Source of the DNA: Platanthera guangdongensis
Lineage: Eukaryota > Streptophyta > Magnoliopsida > Asparagales > Orchidaceae
Assembly: GCA_039583875.1 (NCBI GenBank)
Contig: CM077163.1
Span: forward strand, 234,352,646-234,416,645
Direction of reading: 5' to 3'
DNA length: 64,000 bases
Shown: piece by piece, positions 23,948-34,280 of the stretch
Numbering within the stretch: the first letter of the stretch is position 1
How the letters are laid out: the number at the start of each line of letters is the position of its first letter
Translations under genes and position numbers: made by a program
The notes under the pieces: generated by a model
The model's database searches: none
What the model saw: only the letters and a program-made list of their open reading frames with translations
Told to the model about the DNA's origin: nothing

Positions 23948-24481
23948 CAGTCATGGTCAAAAAACCTGATCGGGCCGGGCTTGGCCAGGCCCGGTCGGGC
24001 CCGGGCTTTTTATCAACCGGGCTTGGCTCGGGCCCAGTTTGAACGGGGTCGGGCCGGGCTCGGGCTCCCTCTCAAAAGGTGAGCCCGGTTAGGCCCTTCA
24101 GGTCGGACCGGGCCGGCCTGAACACAAAAGGCGGGATTTTAATCCCGCCTATGATTAGGCAGGATTAAATCCCGCCTATGATAACCCCTCCTAATCATAG
24201 GCGGGATTTAATCCCGCTTATGATTAGGCGGGATTAAATCCCGCCTATGATTAGGCGGGATTAAATCCCGCCTATGATTAGGCGGGATTAAATCCCGCCT
24301 ATGATTAGGAGGGGTTATCATAGGCGGGATTAAATCCCGCCTATGATTAGGCGGGATTAAAATCCCGCCTGCCAGGATTAAAATCCCGCATGCCGGGCTT
24401 TTCCCGGGTCGGGCCTTGCTGGGCTTTTGCCGGGCCCGGGCCGGCCGGGCTTTCCGGGCCCGGGCTATTTGCCCATGACTA
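23948..24481. mobile_element. hAT-like MITE with 8-bp target duplication
   Basis: The terminal inverted repeats cagtcatggtcaaa (left) and tagtcatgggcaaa (right, reverse complement) bound a 534-bp segment. It is flanked by the exact 8-bp direct repeat cttgcacg (23940-23947 and 24482-24489). The 8-bp duplication and the Y-A-G start suggest the hAT superfamily. Subterminal regions are very GC-rich (gggcccgggc words) and the core is a palindromic array. No transposase is encoded, so movement would depend on an autonomous relative. Confidence 0.82.
24130..24389. repeat. palindromic 27-bp repeat array in the MITE core
   Basis: The unit gcgggattaaatcccgcc followed by tatgattag recurs about nine times. 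Each unit is nearly self-complementary, and the array as a whole folds back: taacccctcctaatcatagg on the left is mirrored by cctatgattaggaggggtta on the right. A long single-stranded form would make an extended hairpin. Confidence 0.9.
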
Positions 24482-24489
24482 CTTGCACG

Positions 24490-25599
24490 TGATCTTTTGT
24501 AGGCAATCCCACTTAATTTAGAGGATCATTCGTTGTGTTTTGCTCATTTTTGTCTTGGTTTAGGCAGATTAGGGTAAGGTGAGAACTTCTTCCCATATTA
24601 AGTTGGAATCAATTTCCTCTTCTCTAGCTTAGAAAATGATTGCCGCTTTTGGCGCATCTATGAATGTCACAACACCAATGCAAGAAATCTGATTCCTTTT
24701 AATTAAGCATATCATGTAGATTTATGAATGATTTTTTCCAATACAATTTTTACCATATTATGAAGAATAGAATAATGCATGAAATTATGAAAATCACATC
24801 TTACGAATAGATGAAAATAGTGATGTATAGTTTAAATATTGAGTTACAATAATACAAATAATGTGGATTACGATGCAAGAAATTCCTTATGCAATTTCCT
24901 ATGATCACAAGTAAATATATAAATTATATGAATGTGAGAAACTAAGTATTTTGTAGATAAAAATCATGGCAGGTGAAAATCATAATATAACTAATTATTC
25001 GTGTTGATATCAGTATCATTAAAATAAACATAAGATATAAACCCTATGAAATTCATAGTTTAAGATTAAAATCCTATGTGAATGTTCCCCTAAGATTAAT
25101 CATGTAAACTACTAATAAGAATGTAATCAATTAATGGAAAAATTAAAATTAGTGGCTTTAAGTGGGTGTTCCTTTTTGTTGCTCATGTCGGCCATAATGA
25201 GAACATAAATAGGAGGCACGATAAAGATTTTTCTTTCATGATTGATAGAGACACTATCTTACTCAGGGCGTAGCAGACCATATGAGCCTCAAATTGGGGA
25301 GTCTGTGACCAAGATGGGAGTCCATGATCGAGATGCACTGGGCCACCTATGTTCGTTATTGGGGACTCAAATTGCTAGATTGGGCATACGAACTTATATC
25401 ACCAAGAATAATATGAATTGATATAAGGCATCTTAATTTCAAAAGAGTTCAGGAACATAGAATTCCTATACTTTAATGATTCTTAAAGAGAAGAATTTTT
25501 TTAGAATAAGATCTAATAGAAAAGATATTACGTTCAAAATACTTTCATAGAAATGCATGCATAAAACCATAATATACATTTCTTCAGTATCAAATGTTA
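24490..25599. other. AT-rich intron sequence
   Basis: No coding, repeat or RNA feature was recognised. It may include the upstream part of the LTR-like remnant that follows. Confidence 0.4.
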
Positions 25600-26050
25600 T
25601 TTTAAGAGAATGCACGTATATTTTATTTAAGAAATTTTAATGTCACTAAAAGGGATAGTTTTTTTCACTCAACAGTTGGGCTGACCCCGTTTTGTGATAT
25701 TTCTTTTCAGGGGTCATAGGTTGGGAGATATTTCTAGCATAAACTTCCGAAGATTTCTACTTTTAGTTTGTTTTTCCTTTAATTTGTTGTATTATATATT
25801 TATGAACTCAGATGTATCAGCTCTTTTAAATTTTAGTATTTCAGACCATTTGCTCATTCCATTCCTAGTTGGCCCGGTGAATTAGATTTTGAGGTATTTT
25901 TTTAACCTTAACTTCTATTTTAAAATTGTCCATTATGTACTTTAGATATTACCTGCTATGTAACAATTTATTTACTATTGCTTAGTTTGCTTCATATCAC
26001 AAGTGTCGTCCAAACTTATGAATTGATGTTAAACTAGGTATGAGAGTTAC
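25600..26050 (+). repeat. old gypsy-type LTR remnant, distantly related to the two solo LTRs
   Basis: The order gtcactaaaaggg, gctgaccccg, caggggtcataggttggga, gatttctacttttag, then acctgctatgtaac and aggtatgagagttacag parallels the 3' part of the solo LTRs (3680-5983 and 33820-34280), with much divergence. The boundaries are not defined. Confidence 0.5.
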
Positions 26051-26330
26051 AGTTGTTGTATATGTAATTGTTGCAAAAAAATGTAACTGTAATCCAACAT
26101 GTAACCTCCTACATGGCTACATATAGCACAATCTATGATAGTCCTATTCATCCTCCGCATCATTCCATTATGTTGCATCATCCTTGAGATTTTCTCAATT
26201 CTCAAGATACCATTATCGAAATTGTCTTCTAATCTCCCATTACAGGACTGGCCATAATTATCAATTTGAGACACTTGACATCCTTTCTTTCTTAATTTTT
26301 TTTTCATTTTAACATGAAGTTTCTAACTTT
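26050..26330 (-). pseudogene. antisense Ty1/copia integrase remnant
   Basis: The minus-strand frame contains KKGCQVSQIDNYG and then QHNGMMRRMNRTIID, matching the copia integrase block around the catalytic Glu (Q-N-G-V-A-E-R-M-N-R-T), here changed to MMRRMNRT. It is probably part of the same old antisense element as the remnant at 21255-22030, since integrase precedes reverse transcriptase in that orientation. Confidence 0.6.
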
Positions 26331-26658
26331 CGGAAGTATCAAAGACATAAGATTTTCCGCCAATTCAAAAAATCATGTTTTCCTGTTAGAATAATATATG
26401 GAGGCAGAAAAAATTCCCACCAAAAGACATTACAAGGGAGGGTTTCATGCATTGTTACAAATGTGAAGTAACTACCCGGACTTCGTGTTACTAGTGTCAG
26501 TTCGTGAAGGAATGCTCGGACTAGTTATTTTAATTCTTGTTTTAATATCTCATTTCCTTCTTGGATGTTGTACTCTACTGTATAAGGGAATGAGTTTAAG
26601 GGCTAGGTATCTTTTGAATCCATCTTTCTTTTGAGGATTTCAACTCAGAGCAGTTGGA
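26331..26658. other. unassigned intron sequence left of solo LTR copy 2
   Basis: Nothing coding was recognised. It may belong to the antisense copia remnant, but no domain is readable. Confidence 0.3.
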
Positions 26659-27806
26659 CAGGCTGTAACATCCGTAAGTTTTGACGCGAAATTATTTAAT
26701 TGTAGGGTCAAGTCGCGACGAATTTTAATCGAGACAGCGCGTCGTCGAGGTACGATATTTGTGTGGTCAAAAGGTCGCATTTATTAATTGGTGAATTATG
26801 TTAGTCATATTTAGTGAGACACATTTTAATTTAATGACGTAGCGCGACAAATTGTTATGTTAAATAGGAGTTAAGGAGAATTGACTCATTTTGAGGTGCC
26901 AATAGCAGGTCTCAATTCCCCCCCCCCCTCCTCATGCGGTTATCAACAAAACCGCAAGGCATGAAATTAAAATCCCGCGCACTCTCATTCTCACGGGATT
27001 TAGCCAAACCGCAAGCCGACGCCTCCCGATTTCTTTCTCCCGTTCCGCATGCAGTGACGCCGAGCCCGACGCCTCCCGCGGGCCCTAGCCGGCGGCCAAT
27101 CCCCCTCCAGAACCCCTCTCCGACCTCTCCTCCTTCCTCTATGGGCGCCGATGGGTGTTCCTTTTCCTTGGCCGTGGAAGAACCGATTTCAACCCTAATC
27201 GCTGGAAGTTGAACGTTTTGGCTCCGGTGAGTTCGTTTTCTCCATTTTCTCCATTTCTTCATGGAAATCCTTTGATTTGGAAGTTAATCTGAACTGGATT
27301 TTTCGTCCTCTTGCCCTAATTAGGTTTTGGTGTACGGATTCCACCGCGAAATTGGAGTTGGGCGCATTGGGAGCATCAATCCCTCTCGCGTAAAGGTAAT
27401 ACGCTATGTTAGCTGTTAATTTTGGACTACCCTAGCATTTCGGAATTTTTCCAACGTTAACCCTAAGGGGAAAATGCGAGATTTAAGCGTTGCTTGGTTT
27501 TCAGATTTGTGGTGCCCTCGGAACAAGGCTTCGGAAGCCCCAACAATTGGATTTCCTTTGGAAAATCAAATGTCGCCGCGTAGAGTGTACGAGCGCCGCA
27601 CCACCACTGTAAGGAAGCCTAATTCTTGTTAGTTAGACATAGCAAGAAATGTATTTTGTATACGCATGTGTAGGCTTTGTACAAATATCATGACCGTGCA
27701 TAAAAAGGTGTGGTGGTAGGATAACGATCGCGAAAAATGTATAGGATGACACCCTTCTCCAAGACCAAAGTATTCAGATCCTGAACAGTAACATGAGGTA
27801 CGAAAC

Positions 27807-27978
27807 TATTAGAAAAGCCCATGTAAAAGGCCCATTTGATGGCCTATTTTTCTTCCTCCTTCTTTAGTCCCACATCATGTATAGGATTTATTCTTCTCTC
27901 TTCTCTCCTATATATTTGTATTCTCTCCTTGTATTTACATACTGAAATAATACATACAAGCTTTGGGCTCTTTCAACA
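27807..27978 (+). repeat. 5' LTR of intact copia element
   Basis: It runs from tattagaaaagccc to ctttcaaca and contains a TATA-like tatatatttgt near 27911. The primer site begins at 27979. Confidence 0.95.
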
Positions 27979-27991
27979 TGGTATCAGAGCC
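27979..27991 (+). other. primer-binding site
   Basis: tggtatcagagcc, directly adjoining the LTR, is complementary to the 3' end of plant initiator methionine tRNA and primes minus-strand DNA synthesis. Confidence 0.9.
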
Positions 27992-28004
27992 AGGTTGCGT
28001 CTAG

Positions 28005-28640
28005 CAGCGGACTGCCCCTTCTCTGTCCGCCCGGTCTCCTGCGGACTGCCCCTTCTCTGTCCGCCCGGTCTTCTGCGGACTGCCCCTTCTCTGTCCGCCC
28101 GGTATCCTGCGGACTGCCCCTCTGCTTCTGTCCGCCCGGTCTCGTGCGGACTGCCTTCTGCATCCGCTCCGGTCTCGTGCGGACTGCCCTTCTGATTCCG
28201 CTCCTCTTCTCTCCCTCCGTGGTTCCACCCTCCCCAGGCTTCTTATAGCCATCTTCTGCTCTGACTCGTGGGGCCCACCTCTCTCCATCCGCTCCGGACG
28301 CTCATTCCTGTCCGCTGCGGGCTCTGCTTGTATCCGCTCGAGCCTCTCTGCTCACGGACTGCTCCCTCTAACTTCTCTCTCTCTCGCTGCGGGCTCTGCT
28401 TGTATCCGCTCGAGCCTCCTTGCTCGCGGACTGCTCCCTCTTGTCTGCTGCGGCTCCGCTTGTATCCGCTCGAGCCTCTTTGCTCGCGGACTGCTCCCTT
28501 TAGCTTCTCTCTCTCTCGCTCGCTGCGGGCTCTGCTGGTATCCGCTCGAGCCTCCTTGCTCGCGGACTGCTCCATCTAGCTCGCTCCTTTTTTGTCCGCT
28601 CGAGCCTCTGCTCGCGGACTCTCTCTCTCCGCCTTCCCTT
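28005..28640 (+). repeat. GC-rich tandem repeats in the copia leader
   Basis: Two repeat series are present. One unit, about 31 bp, contains gcggactgccccttctctgt and recurs about six times (28005-28200). A longer unit of about 75-80 bp, containing tatccgctcgagcctc and gctcgcggactgctcc, recurs about four times (28310-28640). They lie between the primer site and gag. Confidence 0.88.
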
Positions 28641-28930
28641 GCGGACTGCTCCTGTCCGCTGCGGGCTCTGCTTGTCTCCGCTGTGCTCCTCTTCCAGCGA
28701 CCTGCCCACAGTTCGTCGCGACCTCTTGCGGACTGCTCCTTGTTCGCTGCTGCGACCTGCCCCAGTTCGCCGCGGCCTCTGTCGCGGACTGCTCCTGTTC
28801 GTCGCGGCCTCACTCTACTCGCCGCGACCTCCAGACCGCCGCGGCCTCCAGCCCGCCGCGACCTCCAGCCGCCGCGACCTCCAGACCGCTGCGGTTTGTT
28901 CTCTCTGAGCCCTGCTGCTCTTCAGTCGCC

Positions 28931-31900
28931 ATGTCCTCCAGCGACTCCACTACCGCTCAACCCCCTGCCGACCACGTGGCTCCTCTCGAACTCCGGGATG
29001 AGCTTCGGATTACTACTATTTCTCTCTCTGGCAAGGCTAATTTCATTCCCTGGGTCCACTCTGTCCGCCGGGTCTTACAGGCCAAGGGCCTTGCCCGCCA
29101 CCTTACCCAGGGCCCACCAACTCCGTCTACTGATGATTGGCTCCGCAATGACGGTCGTGTCCAGACCTGGATCCTCAACTCGGTCGAGGGTGAGCCGTAC
29201 CAGATGATCATGTATCATGAGACTGCTAAAGCCATGTGGGCTGAACTTCATTCGCTGTACTCCGGAAAGGACAGCCTTCAACACCTTTTCGACATCCTCA
29301 CTGATCTTCAAGCCTTGGATGTTGGCAAAGCTCTGGACATGACCTCCTTCGTGGCCCGTGCTAAAACTCTCACGGAAGCCTGGATTCAGCACCAGCCCGC
29401 GACTACTGATCTCGCTGCCCAACGCGCCCAGAAGGAGGCTGTTTGTATTGCTATGATTATGGCTCGCGTCCCGCCACACCTACATAGTATTCGGGCCCAG
29501 GTTCTGGCTTCACCCACTACCCCTTCTTTCTCTGATGTCTGCTCGATGTTACTTCGCGTACCACCTCCTCCGGAGGCTCCTGCACCACCCTCGTCGGCTC
29601 TTCTTCAGCAGGCCCTTCCTCCTTTACTCCCACAACCCTCCTTTCCTCGGGGTGGCCGTACGGGCTCCCGTGGGCGGGGCCGTGGTGGCCGCGGACGGCC
29701 CAAGTGCACCTACTGCGGCCGGGATGGCCATACTGAAGCCGTTTGTCACAAGAAACATGGCTACCCCCCTCGCCCGCCTACTGCTGCTGTTACCGATAGC
29801 TCTCCTCCGACTGGTACGGATCTTGAGGCTCTTCGCCTACAGCTGCAACAACTCCAGGGGCTCCTCAACCCCCCTTCGGCTTCCCATGCCTCCACCTCCC
29901 ATGCAGGTATTGTCTCCACCTCCGCTGCAGGTACTGCCTGTCTCTCTTCCAGCTCTCGCTGGATCCTGGACTCGGGAGCCACCCACCATATCACTTCCAT
30001 GCGGCCGCCCCAGTTCTCTGCTGCTGCTCACCCCCCGTCTATTACTGTGGCCAATGGTGCGCTTGTCCCGGTCTCCGGCTGCGCGGACCTCCTCCTTCCT
30101 CCCTCTCTCTCTCTTCGCTCCGTTCTTTATGTGCCGGCCTCGCCTTTTAATTTACTCTCTGTTGGTCGTCTTACTACTGATATGAATTGCTTTATCACCT
30201 TCACCTCTTCTGGTTTTTTGATACAGGATCGGCAGACGCGGATTACCATTGGTAGGGGTCGGCTGCAGAACGGGCTTTACCTCCTCGATGTCTCTCCCAC
30301 ATCCCTTTCCTCTGTTTCCTCGTCTGATTGGCATTGTCGGCTTGGGCATGCCCCTCTACCTATCCTCCAGAAGGCGCTTCCAGACATTTCTCTTCCTGCT
30401 TTTCAATGTGATTCTTGTATTATTGGCAAACAGCCTCGCTCTTCTTTTCCAGCTCATTGTACTAGGAGCTCAGCTCCCTTTGATTTAATACATTCTGATA
30501 TTTGGGGCCCCTATAAAGTTCCTAGCATTTCTGGTTATCGTTATTTTATAACATTTATTGATGATTACTCTCGTACTACTTGGTTGTATCTCCTGCATGA
30601 TCGCTCTGAGCTTCCGCGTGTCTTTCAGGCGTTTGTGTTAGAGACTCGTACGCAATTCTCTACCACCATTAAAACTTTCCGCTCTGATAATGCTCGGGAA
30701 TACACTAGCCACGAGTTTGTCACTCTCTGCGCAAACTTCGGTATTGTTCACCAGACCTCGTGTCCCTACACCCCTCAACAAAACGGGGTCGCTGAACGCA
30801 AGAACCGCCACTTGCTCGATGTGGCTCGCTCTCTCATGCTTCACATGCACGTTCCCAAAGTCTTCTGGAACTTTGCGGTGTCCACAGCATGTTTTCTTAT
30901 CAACCGTCTCCCCTCTCCCGTTCTCCACAACGCTACCCCCTTCAGCCTTCTTTTTCCCTCCACACCCGCCTTCCCCCTCACCCCCCGGGTTTTCGGCTGT
31001 ACCTGCTTTGTCCATAAACTGGGCCCCCCTCTTGACAAACTGGATCCCCGCGCGGCCAAACACATTTTTGTCGGCTACTCACGTACCCAAAAGGGCTATG
31101 TTTGCTACTCTCCGCTCACCCGGAAGGTCTCTGTTTCGGCTGATGTTACTTTCCGGAAGGATCAACCCTTCTTCCCTCCTCCTTTGCCACCACTTCTACC
31201 ACCACCTACTACAACATCCTCCCTTCCCCGGCCGGTGATCCCCGTCCACTCACCTCCCACCATCCCTCCGCCTCCTCCAACCATTGACCCTCCTCGACCC
31301 CCAGTTATTCGGGTCTATGCTCGTCGCCCTCTTCCTCCCGTTGCTCCTCTGCAGTCGGCTTCGACCTCGGCTTCTCCGTGTTCTACTGCTCCGGTGTCGG
31401 CCTCTACCGCTCATCCAATGGCGGACTATGTTTCTCTCCATCGCCTCTCTCCACCTCTACAGGCCTTGGCTACTTCGCTCTCCTCGGTCTCTATTCCTAC
31501 TTCTGTCCAGGACGCTCTTCAACATCCTGGGTGGCGTGCGGCCATGGAAGAAGAGATGGCTGCTCTTTGGGCCAACCAGACTTGGACCCTGGTGCCCCTT
31601 CCTCCCGGCCAGAAACCCGTTGGGTGCAAATGGGTTTTCGTCATTAAACATGCTCCTGATGGGACCATTGATCGCCTCAAAGCTCGGTTGGTTGCTCGTG
31701 GCTTCACCCAGCAACCGGGGCTGGACTATGACGAGACCTTCTCTCCGGTCGCTAAGCTCAACACGGTCCGCATTCTCCTCTCTGTGGCTGTCCATCGCCA
31801 GTGGCCCTTGTTTCAACTCGACGTCAAGAACGCTTTCCTGAACGGCGACCTTCAGGAAACGGTTTACATGCAACAACCTCCCGGGTTTGAGACCACGGGG

Positions 31901-33067
31901 GAGTCACGGGTTTGTCATCTTCTCAAATCTCTATATGGTCTCAAACAATCCCCTCGGGCATGGTTCGACAAGTTCAGCAAAGCTCTCCGGGACGTTGGCT
32001 TCACTCGCAGCTCGGCTGACTTCTCATTGTTTACTCGTCACCAGGCCACTGGTACGGTTCTCCTGTTGGTATATGTCGACGACATCATTATTACTGGCAG
32101 TGACTTGGACGGCATACAGGCCGTTAAGCTACATCTGAGCTCCGTCTTCCAAACTAAAGATCTGGGTCCTCTTCGGTACTTCCTCGGTCTGGAAGTGGCC
32201 AGACGGTCAGATGGATTGGTTCTCTCTCAGCGCAAATATTGCCTGGATCTCCTTCATGATGCAGGCTACTCTGGTTGCAAACCTATTAACACTCCCATGG
32301 ATGCAAATCACAAAATATGTGCTCAGGGCTCAGATTCTGATTCGCTTCTACCAAATCCAGAATATTACCGTCGTCTAGTTGGGAAGCTTATCTATCTAAC
32401 AGTTACAAGACCTGATATATCTTTCGCTGTGGGACTTGTGAGTCGCTATATGCACTCTCCTCGAAGCTCTCATCTCCAGGCTGTGGAACGCATTCTCAGA
32501 TATCTTAAGACAGCTCCTGGCCAAGGACTTGTATACAAAACCTCATCCTCCATTCCTACACTAGTGGCATACTCTGATGCCGACTACGCTGGCTCCCTCG
32601 ACGATCGACGATCTACTAGCGGGTTTTGTACCTATTTTGGAGGACATCTGATTACTTGGCGAAGCAAGAAACAAGCAGTGGTTGCTCGATCCTCAGCAGA
32701 AGCAGAATATCGGGCAATGGCTGCTGTGGTCTCTGAACTCACATGGATTGAGAGTCTCCTTACCGACCTTGGAGTTAAACTACCTTCACCAGCTCTCCTC
32801 CTTTGTGACAGTCAAGCTGTCATACATATTGCCAAAAACCCGGTCTTCCATGAAAGAACGAAGCATATTGAGGTAGATTGTCATTTCATCCGAGAGAAAG
32901 TCCACATGAAGAAGATCGAGCTCAAGCACGTTCCGGGTACTGAACAGGTTGCTGACATCCTCACCAAAGCTCTTCCTAGTACCCTCTTCTATCAGTGCCT
33001 ATCCAAGCTTGGCGCATACGACTTGTACGCTCCAGCTTGCGGGGGAGTATTAGAAAAGCCCATGTAA
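28931..33067 (+). CDS. Ty1/copia gag-pol polyprotein, intact
   Basis: This is a 1,378-residue frame. I chose the ATG at 28931 (MSSSDSTTAQPP) because gag homology (DELRITTISLSGKANFIPW) starts just after it. The frame is open upstream to 28592, but only through leader repeats. Domains in order: gag; zinc knuckle CTYCGRDGHTEAVC from residue 259; protease WILDSGATHH at 344; integrase zinc region HCRLGH; DD35E residues Asp523, Asp586 and Glu622; reverse transcriptase with YVDD at 1048; RNase H with Asp1216 in YSDADYAG. The C-terminus (GGVLEKPM) and the stop lie inside the 3' LTR. The length is normal for copia. No stop or shift is seen, so it is probably functional. The polyprotein is cut by its own protease and acts in cytoplasmic virus-like particles. 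Confidence 0.95.
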   Translation: MSSSDSTTAQPPADHVAPLELRDELRITTISLSGKANFIPWVHSVRRVLQAKGLARHLTQGPPTPSTDDWLRNDGRVQTWILNSVEGEPYQMIMYHETAKAMWAELHSLYSGKDSLQHLFDILTDLQALDVGKALDMTSFVARAKTLTEAWIQHQPATTDLAAQRAQKEAVCIAMIMARVPPHLHSIRAQVLASPTTPSFSDVCSMLLRVPPPPEAPAPPSSALLQQALPPLLPQPSFPRGGRTGSRGRGRGGRGRPKCTYCGRDGHTEAVCHKKHGYPPRPPTAAVTDSSPPTGTDLEALRLQLQQLQGLLNPPSASHASTSHAGIVSTSAAGTACLSSSSRWILDSGATHHITSMRPPQFSAAAHPPSITVANGALVPVSGCADLLLPPSLSLRSVLYVPASPFNLLSVGRLTTDMNCFITFTSSGFLIQDRQTRITIGRGRLQNGLYLLDVSPTSLSSVSSSDWHCRLGHAPLPILQKALPDISLPAFQCDSCIIGKQPRSSFPAHCTRSSAPFDLIHSDIWGPYKVPSISGYRYFITFIDDYSRTTWLYLLHDRSELPRVFQAFVLETRTQFSTTIKTFRSDNAREYTSHEFVTLCANFGIVHQTSCPYTPQQNGVAERKNRHLLDVARSLMLHMHVPKVFWNFAVSTACFLINRLPSPVLHNATPFSLLFPSTPAFPLTPRVFGCTCFVHKLGPPLDKLDPRAAKHIFVGYSRTQKGYVCYSPLTRKVSVSADVTFRKDQPFFPPPLPPLLPPPTTTSSLPRPVIPVHSPPTIPPPPPTIDPPRPPVIRVYARRPLPPVAPLQSASTSASPCSTAPVSASTAHPMADYVSLHRLSPPLQALATSLSSVSIPTSVQDALQHPGWRAAMEEEMAALWANQTWTLVPLPPGQKPVGCKWVFVIKHAPDGTIDRLKARLVARGFTQQPGLDYDETFSPVAKLNTVRILLSVAVHRQWPLFQLDVKNAFLNGDLQETVYMQQPPGFETTGESRVCHLLKSLYGLKQSPRAWFDKFSKALRDVGFTRSSADFSLFTRHQATGTVLLLVYVDDIIITGSDLDGIQAVKLHLSSVFQTKDLGPLRYFLGLEVARRSDGLVLSQRKYCLDLLHDAGYSGCKPINTPMDANHKICAQGSDSDSLLPNPEYYRRLVGKLIYLTVTRPDISFAVGLVSRYMHSPRSSHLQAVERILRYLKTAPGQGLVYKTSSSIPTLVAYSDADYAGSLDDRRSTSGFCTYFGGHLITWRSKKQAVVARSSAEAEYRAMAAVVSELTWIESLLTDLGVKLPSPALLLCDSQAVIHIAKNPVFHERTKHIEVDCHFIREKVHMKKIELKHVPGTEQVADILTKALPSTLFYQCLSKLGAYDLYAPACGGVLEKPM

Positions 33068-33219
33068 AAGGCCCATTTGATGGCCTATTTTTCTTCCTCC
33101 TTCTTTAGTCCCACATCATGTATAGGATTTATTCTTCTCTCTTCTATCCTATATATTTGTATTCTCTCCTTGTATTTACATACTGAAATAATACATACAA
33201 GCTTTGGGCTCTTTCAACA
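33048..33219 (+). repeat. 3' LTR of intact copia element
   Basis: Same length as the 5' LTR with one visible difference (ttctctcct versus ttctatcct). It includes the last codons and stop of gag-pol and is followed by the target duplicate gaaac. Confidence 0.95.
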
Positions 33220-33851
33220 GAAACCATTACCCACGTACGTAAGCTTGGAATTTGTCCAACCAAGGGCGTGAATGTCCCTTCTAATCGACCACGAGAAAGT
33301 CAAGGGTCGCTCAGTAGTACACCAAAAGAAATGTTCCATGCAGAGTAGCATGAGACCAAAAAGGTCGGTAAGCACACATAAGTCTTTTCGTGCTACGTAA
33401 AGGCGCACTACCTTTCTCATAAGGCATTTGGTACCCTATGAGCAATACAGTCTTGGGAGTTGACTTCCCTTTGAGACAGTTAGTAGATTCGAGACCGTGC
33501 GACACTAAAACAATTGAGTTCGTCAGATGGTCTCGGGTCGTCAGTTTCAGATGCGCGTTAGGAGCTACTCTTCCTAGAGCCTTCCAAGTAGATGTGCAGA
33601 CTAGAAACCGCTTAGAACTCAAGTATAAACTTGACGTGAGACAGTACACTATTTAGTGAACGCCGGGACTTGGGAAAATAATGAGAGCTCATGAACGTAG
33701 AGCGAGTAGGTCTGTTGACCAGGGAGCATAGTAAACGCATGCATATCATAGCATAAAGATTTTAATGAACAAAACCATTTTTCAAAAGGCATGCATTCAT
33801 CATTTGAGAAAAAGTTTTTAGTGTCACTAGGAGGAGTTACTTTTTCCTTAC

Positions 33852-33867
33852 TCCCCCCCCCCCCCCC
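33852..33867 (+). repeat. C homopolymer run
   Basis: A run of about 16 C in solo LTR copy 2, where copy 1 has ctgaccccccgtgg. Copy-number errors are likely in assemblies here. Confidence 0.8.
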
Positions 33868-34280
33868 GTAGGCACTGTTTTTATAGGTGACCAAGGTGGG
33901 AGACTACGCCTAAGATGAGCGTTTTGTGCAGTCAGTTTGTAGTAGCTTCCACTTTCAGTTTTCTCTTTTTCAGCATATATTTGTAAATATGAACAATGTA
34001 ACTTGTTAATGTTTTATATGTCATGTATCAGACTTATGATATTATTTCAGAATTTCAGTCATTTCACTTCTATTCATGTTTAGTGGCTCTGGGAAACCAG
34101 ATATCAGGTACATGGTTATCCTTATTTTACTTTCTTAGCTTCCGTTGTAAGTTTTAAAATTTTTAGTAGCTTCTACTTTATACCTGATGTGTACTAGTTT
34201 TGAAACTGTTTCTTAGTTTTCTTTATATCGCTGACCCGGCCGGATGACTGATTATTGTAAAACTTGGAAGGGGTGCTACA

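Larger units (their letters stand above)
27807..33219 (+). mobile_element. young, apparently intact Ty1/copia retrotransposon
   Basis: The element is 5,413 bp. Its two 172-bp LTRs (27807-27978 and 33048-33219) differ at a single base by my reading. The exact target duplication gaaac lies at 27802-27806 and 33220-33224. A perfect primer site tggtatcagagcc follows the 5' LTR, a purine tract gcgggggag precedes the 3' LTR, and one uninterrupted gag-pol frame lies between. Both LTRs begin TA instead of TG. Relatives with TG starts occur at 40846 and 41769. Low LTR divergence indicates recent insertion, and all enzymes look complete, so autonomy is plausible. By gag and terminal words I place it in the Ale/Retrofit-like group, tentatively. 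Confidence 0.95.
26664..34280 (+). mobile_element. Ty3/gypsy-type solo LTR, copy 2, carrying an intact copia element
   Basis: It starts tgtaacatcc and ends ggggtgctaca. Outside the nested element at 27807-33219 it is about 2.2 kb and collinear with copy 1 (1947-5983). Flanking 5-mers caggc and taagc do not match well, so one flank may have changed since insertion. Copy 1 shows the uninterrupted sequence at the copia insertion point (acgaaacctatac near 3060), giving a clean empty site. A C-run at 33852-33867 replaces ordinary sequence in copy 1. Confidence 0.85.

Noticed and set aside
28001..28930. Several arginine- or serine-rich frames in the copia leader on both strands
   Set aside because: They follow the tandem GC-rich repeats and are shadows of the gag-pol leader.
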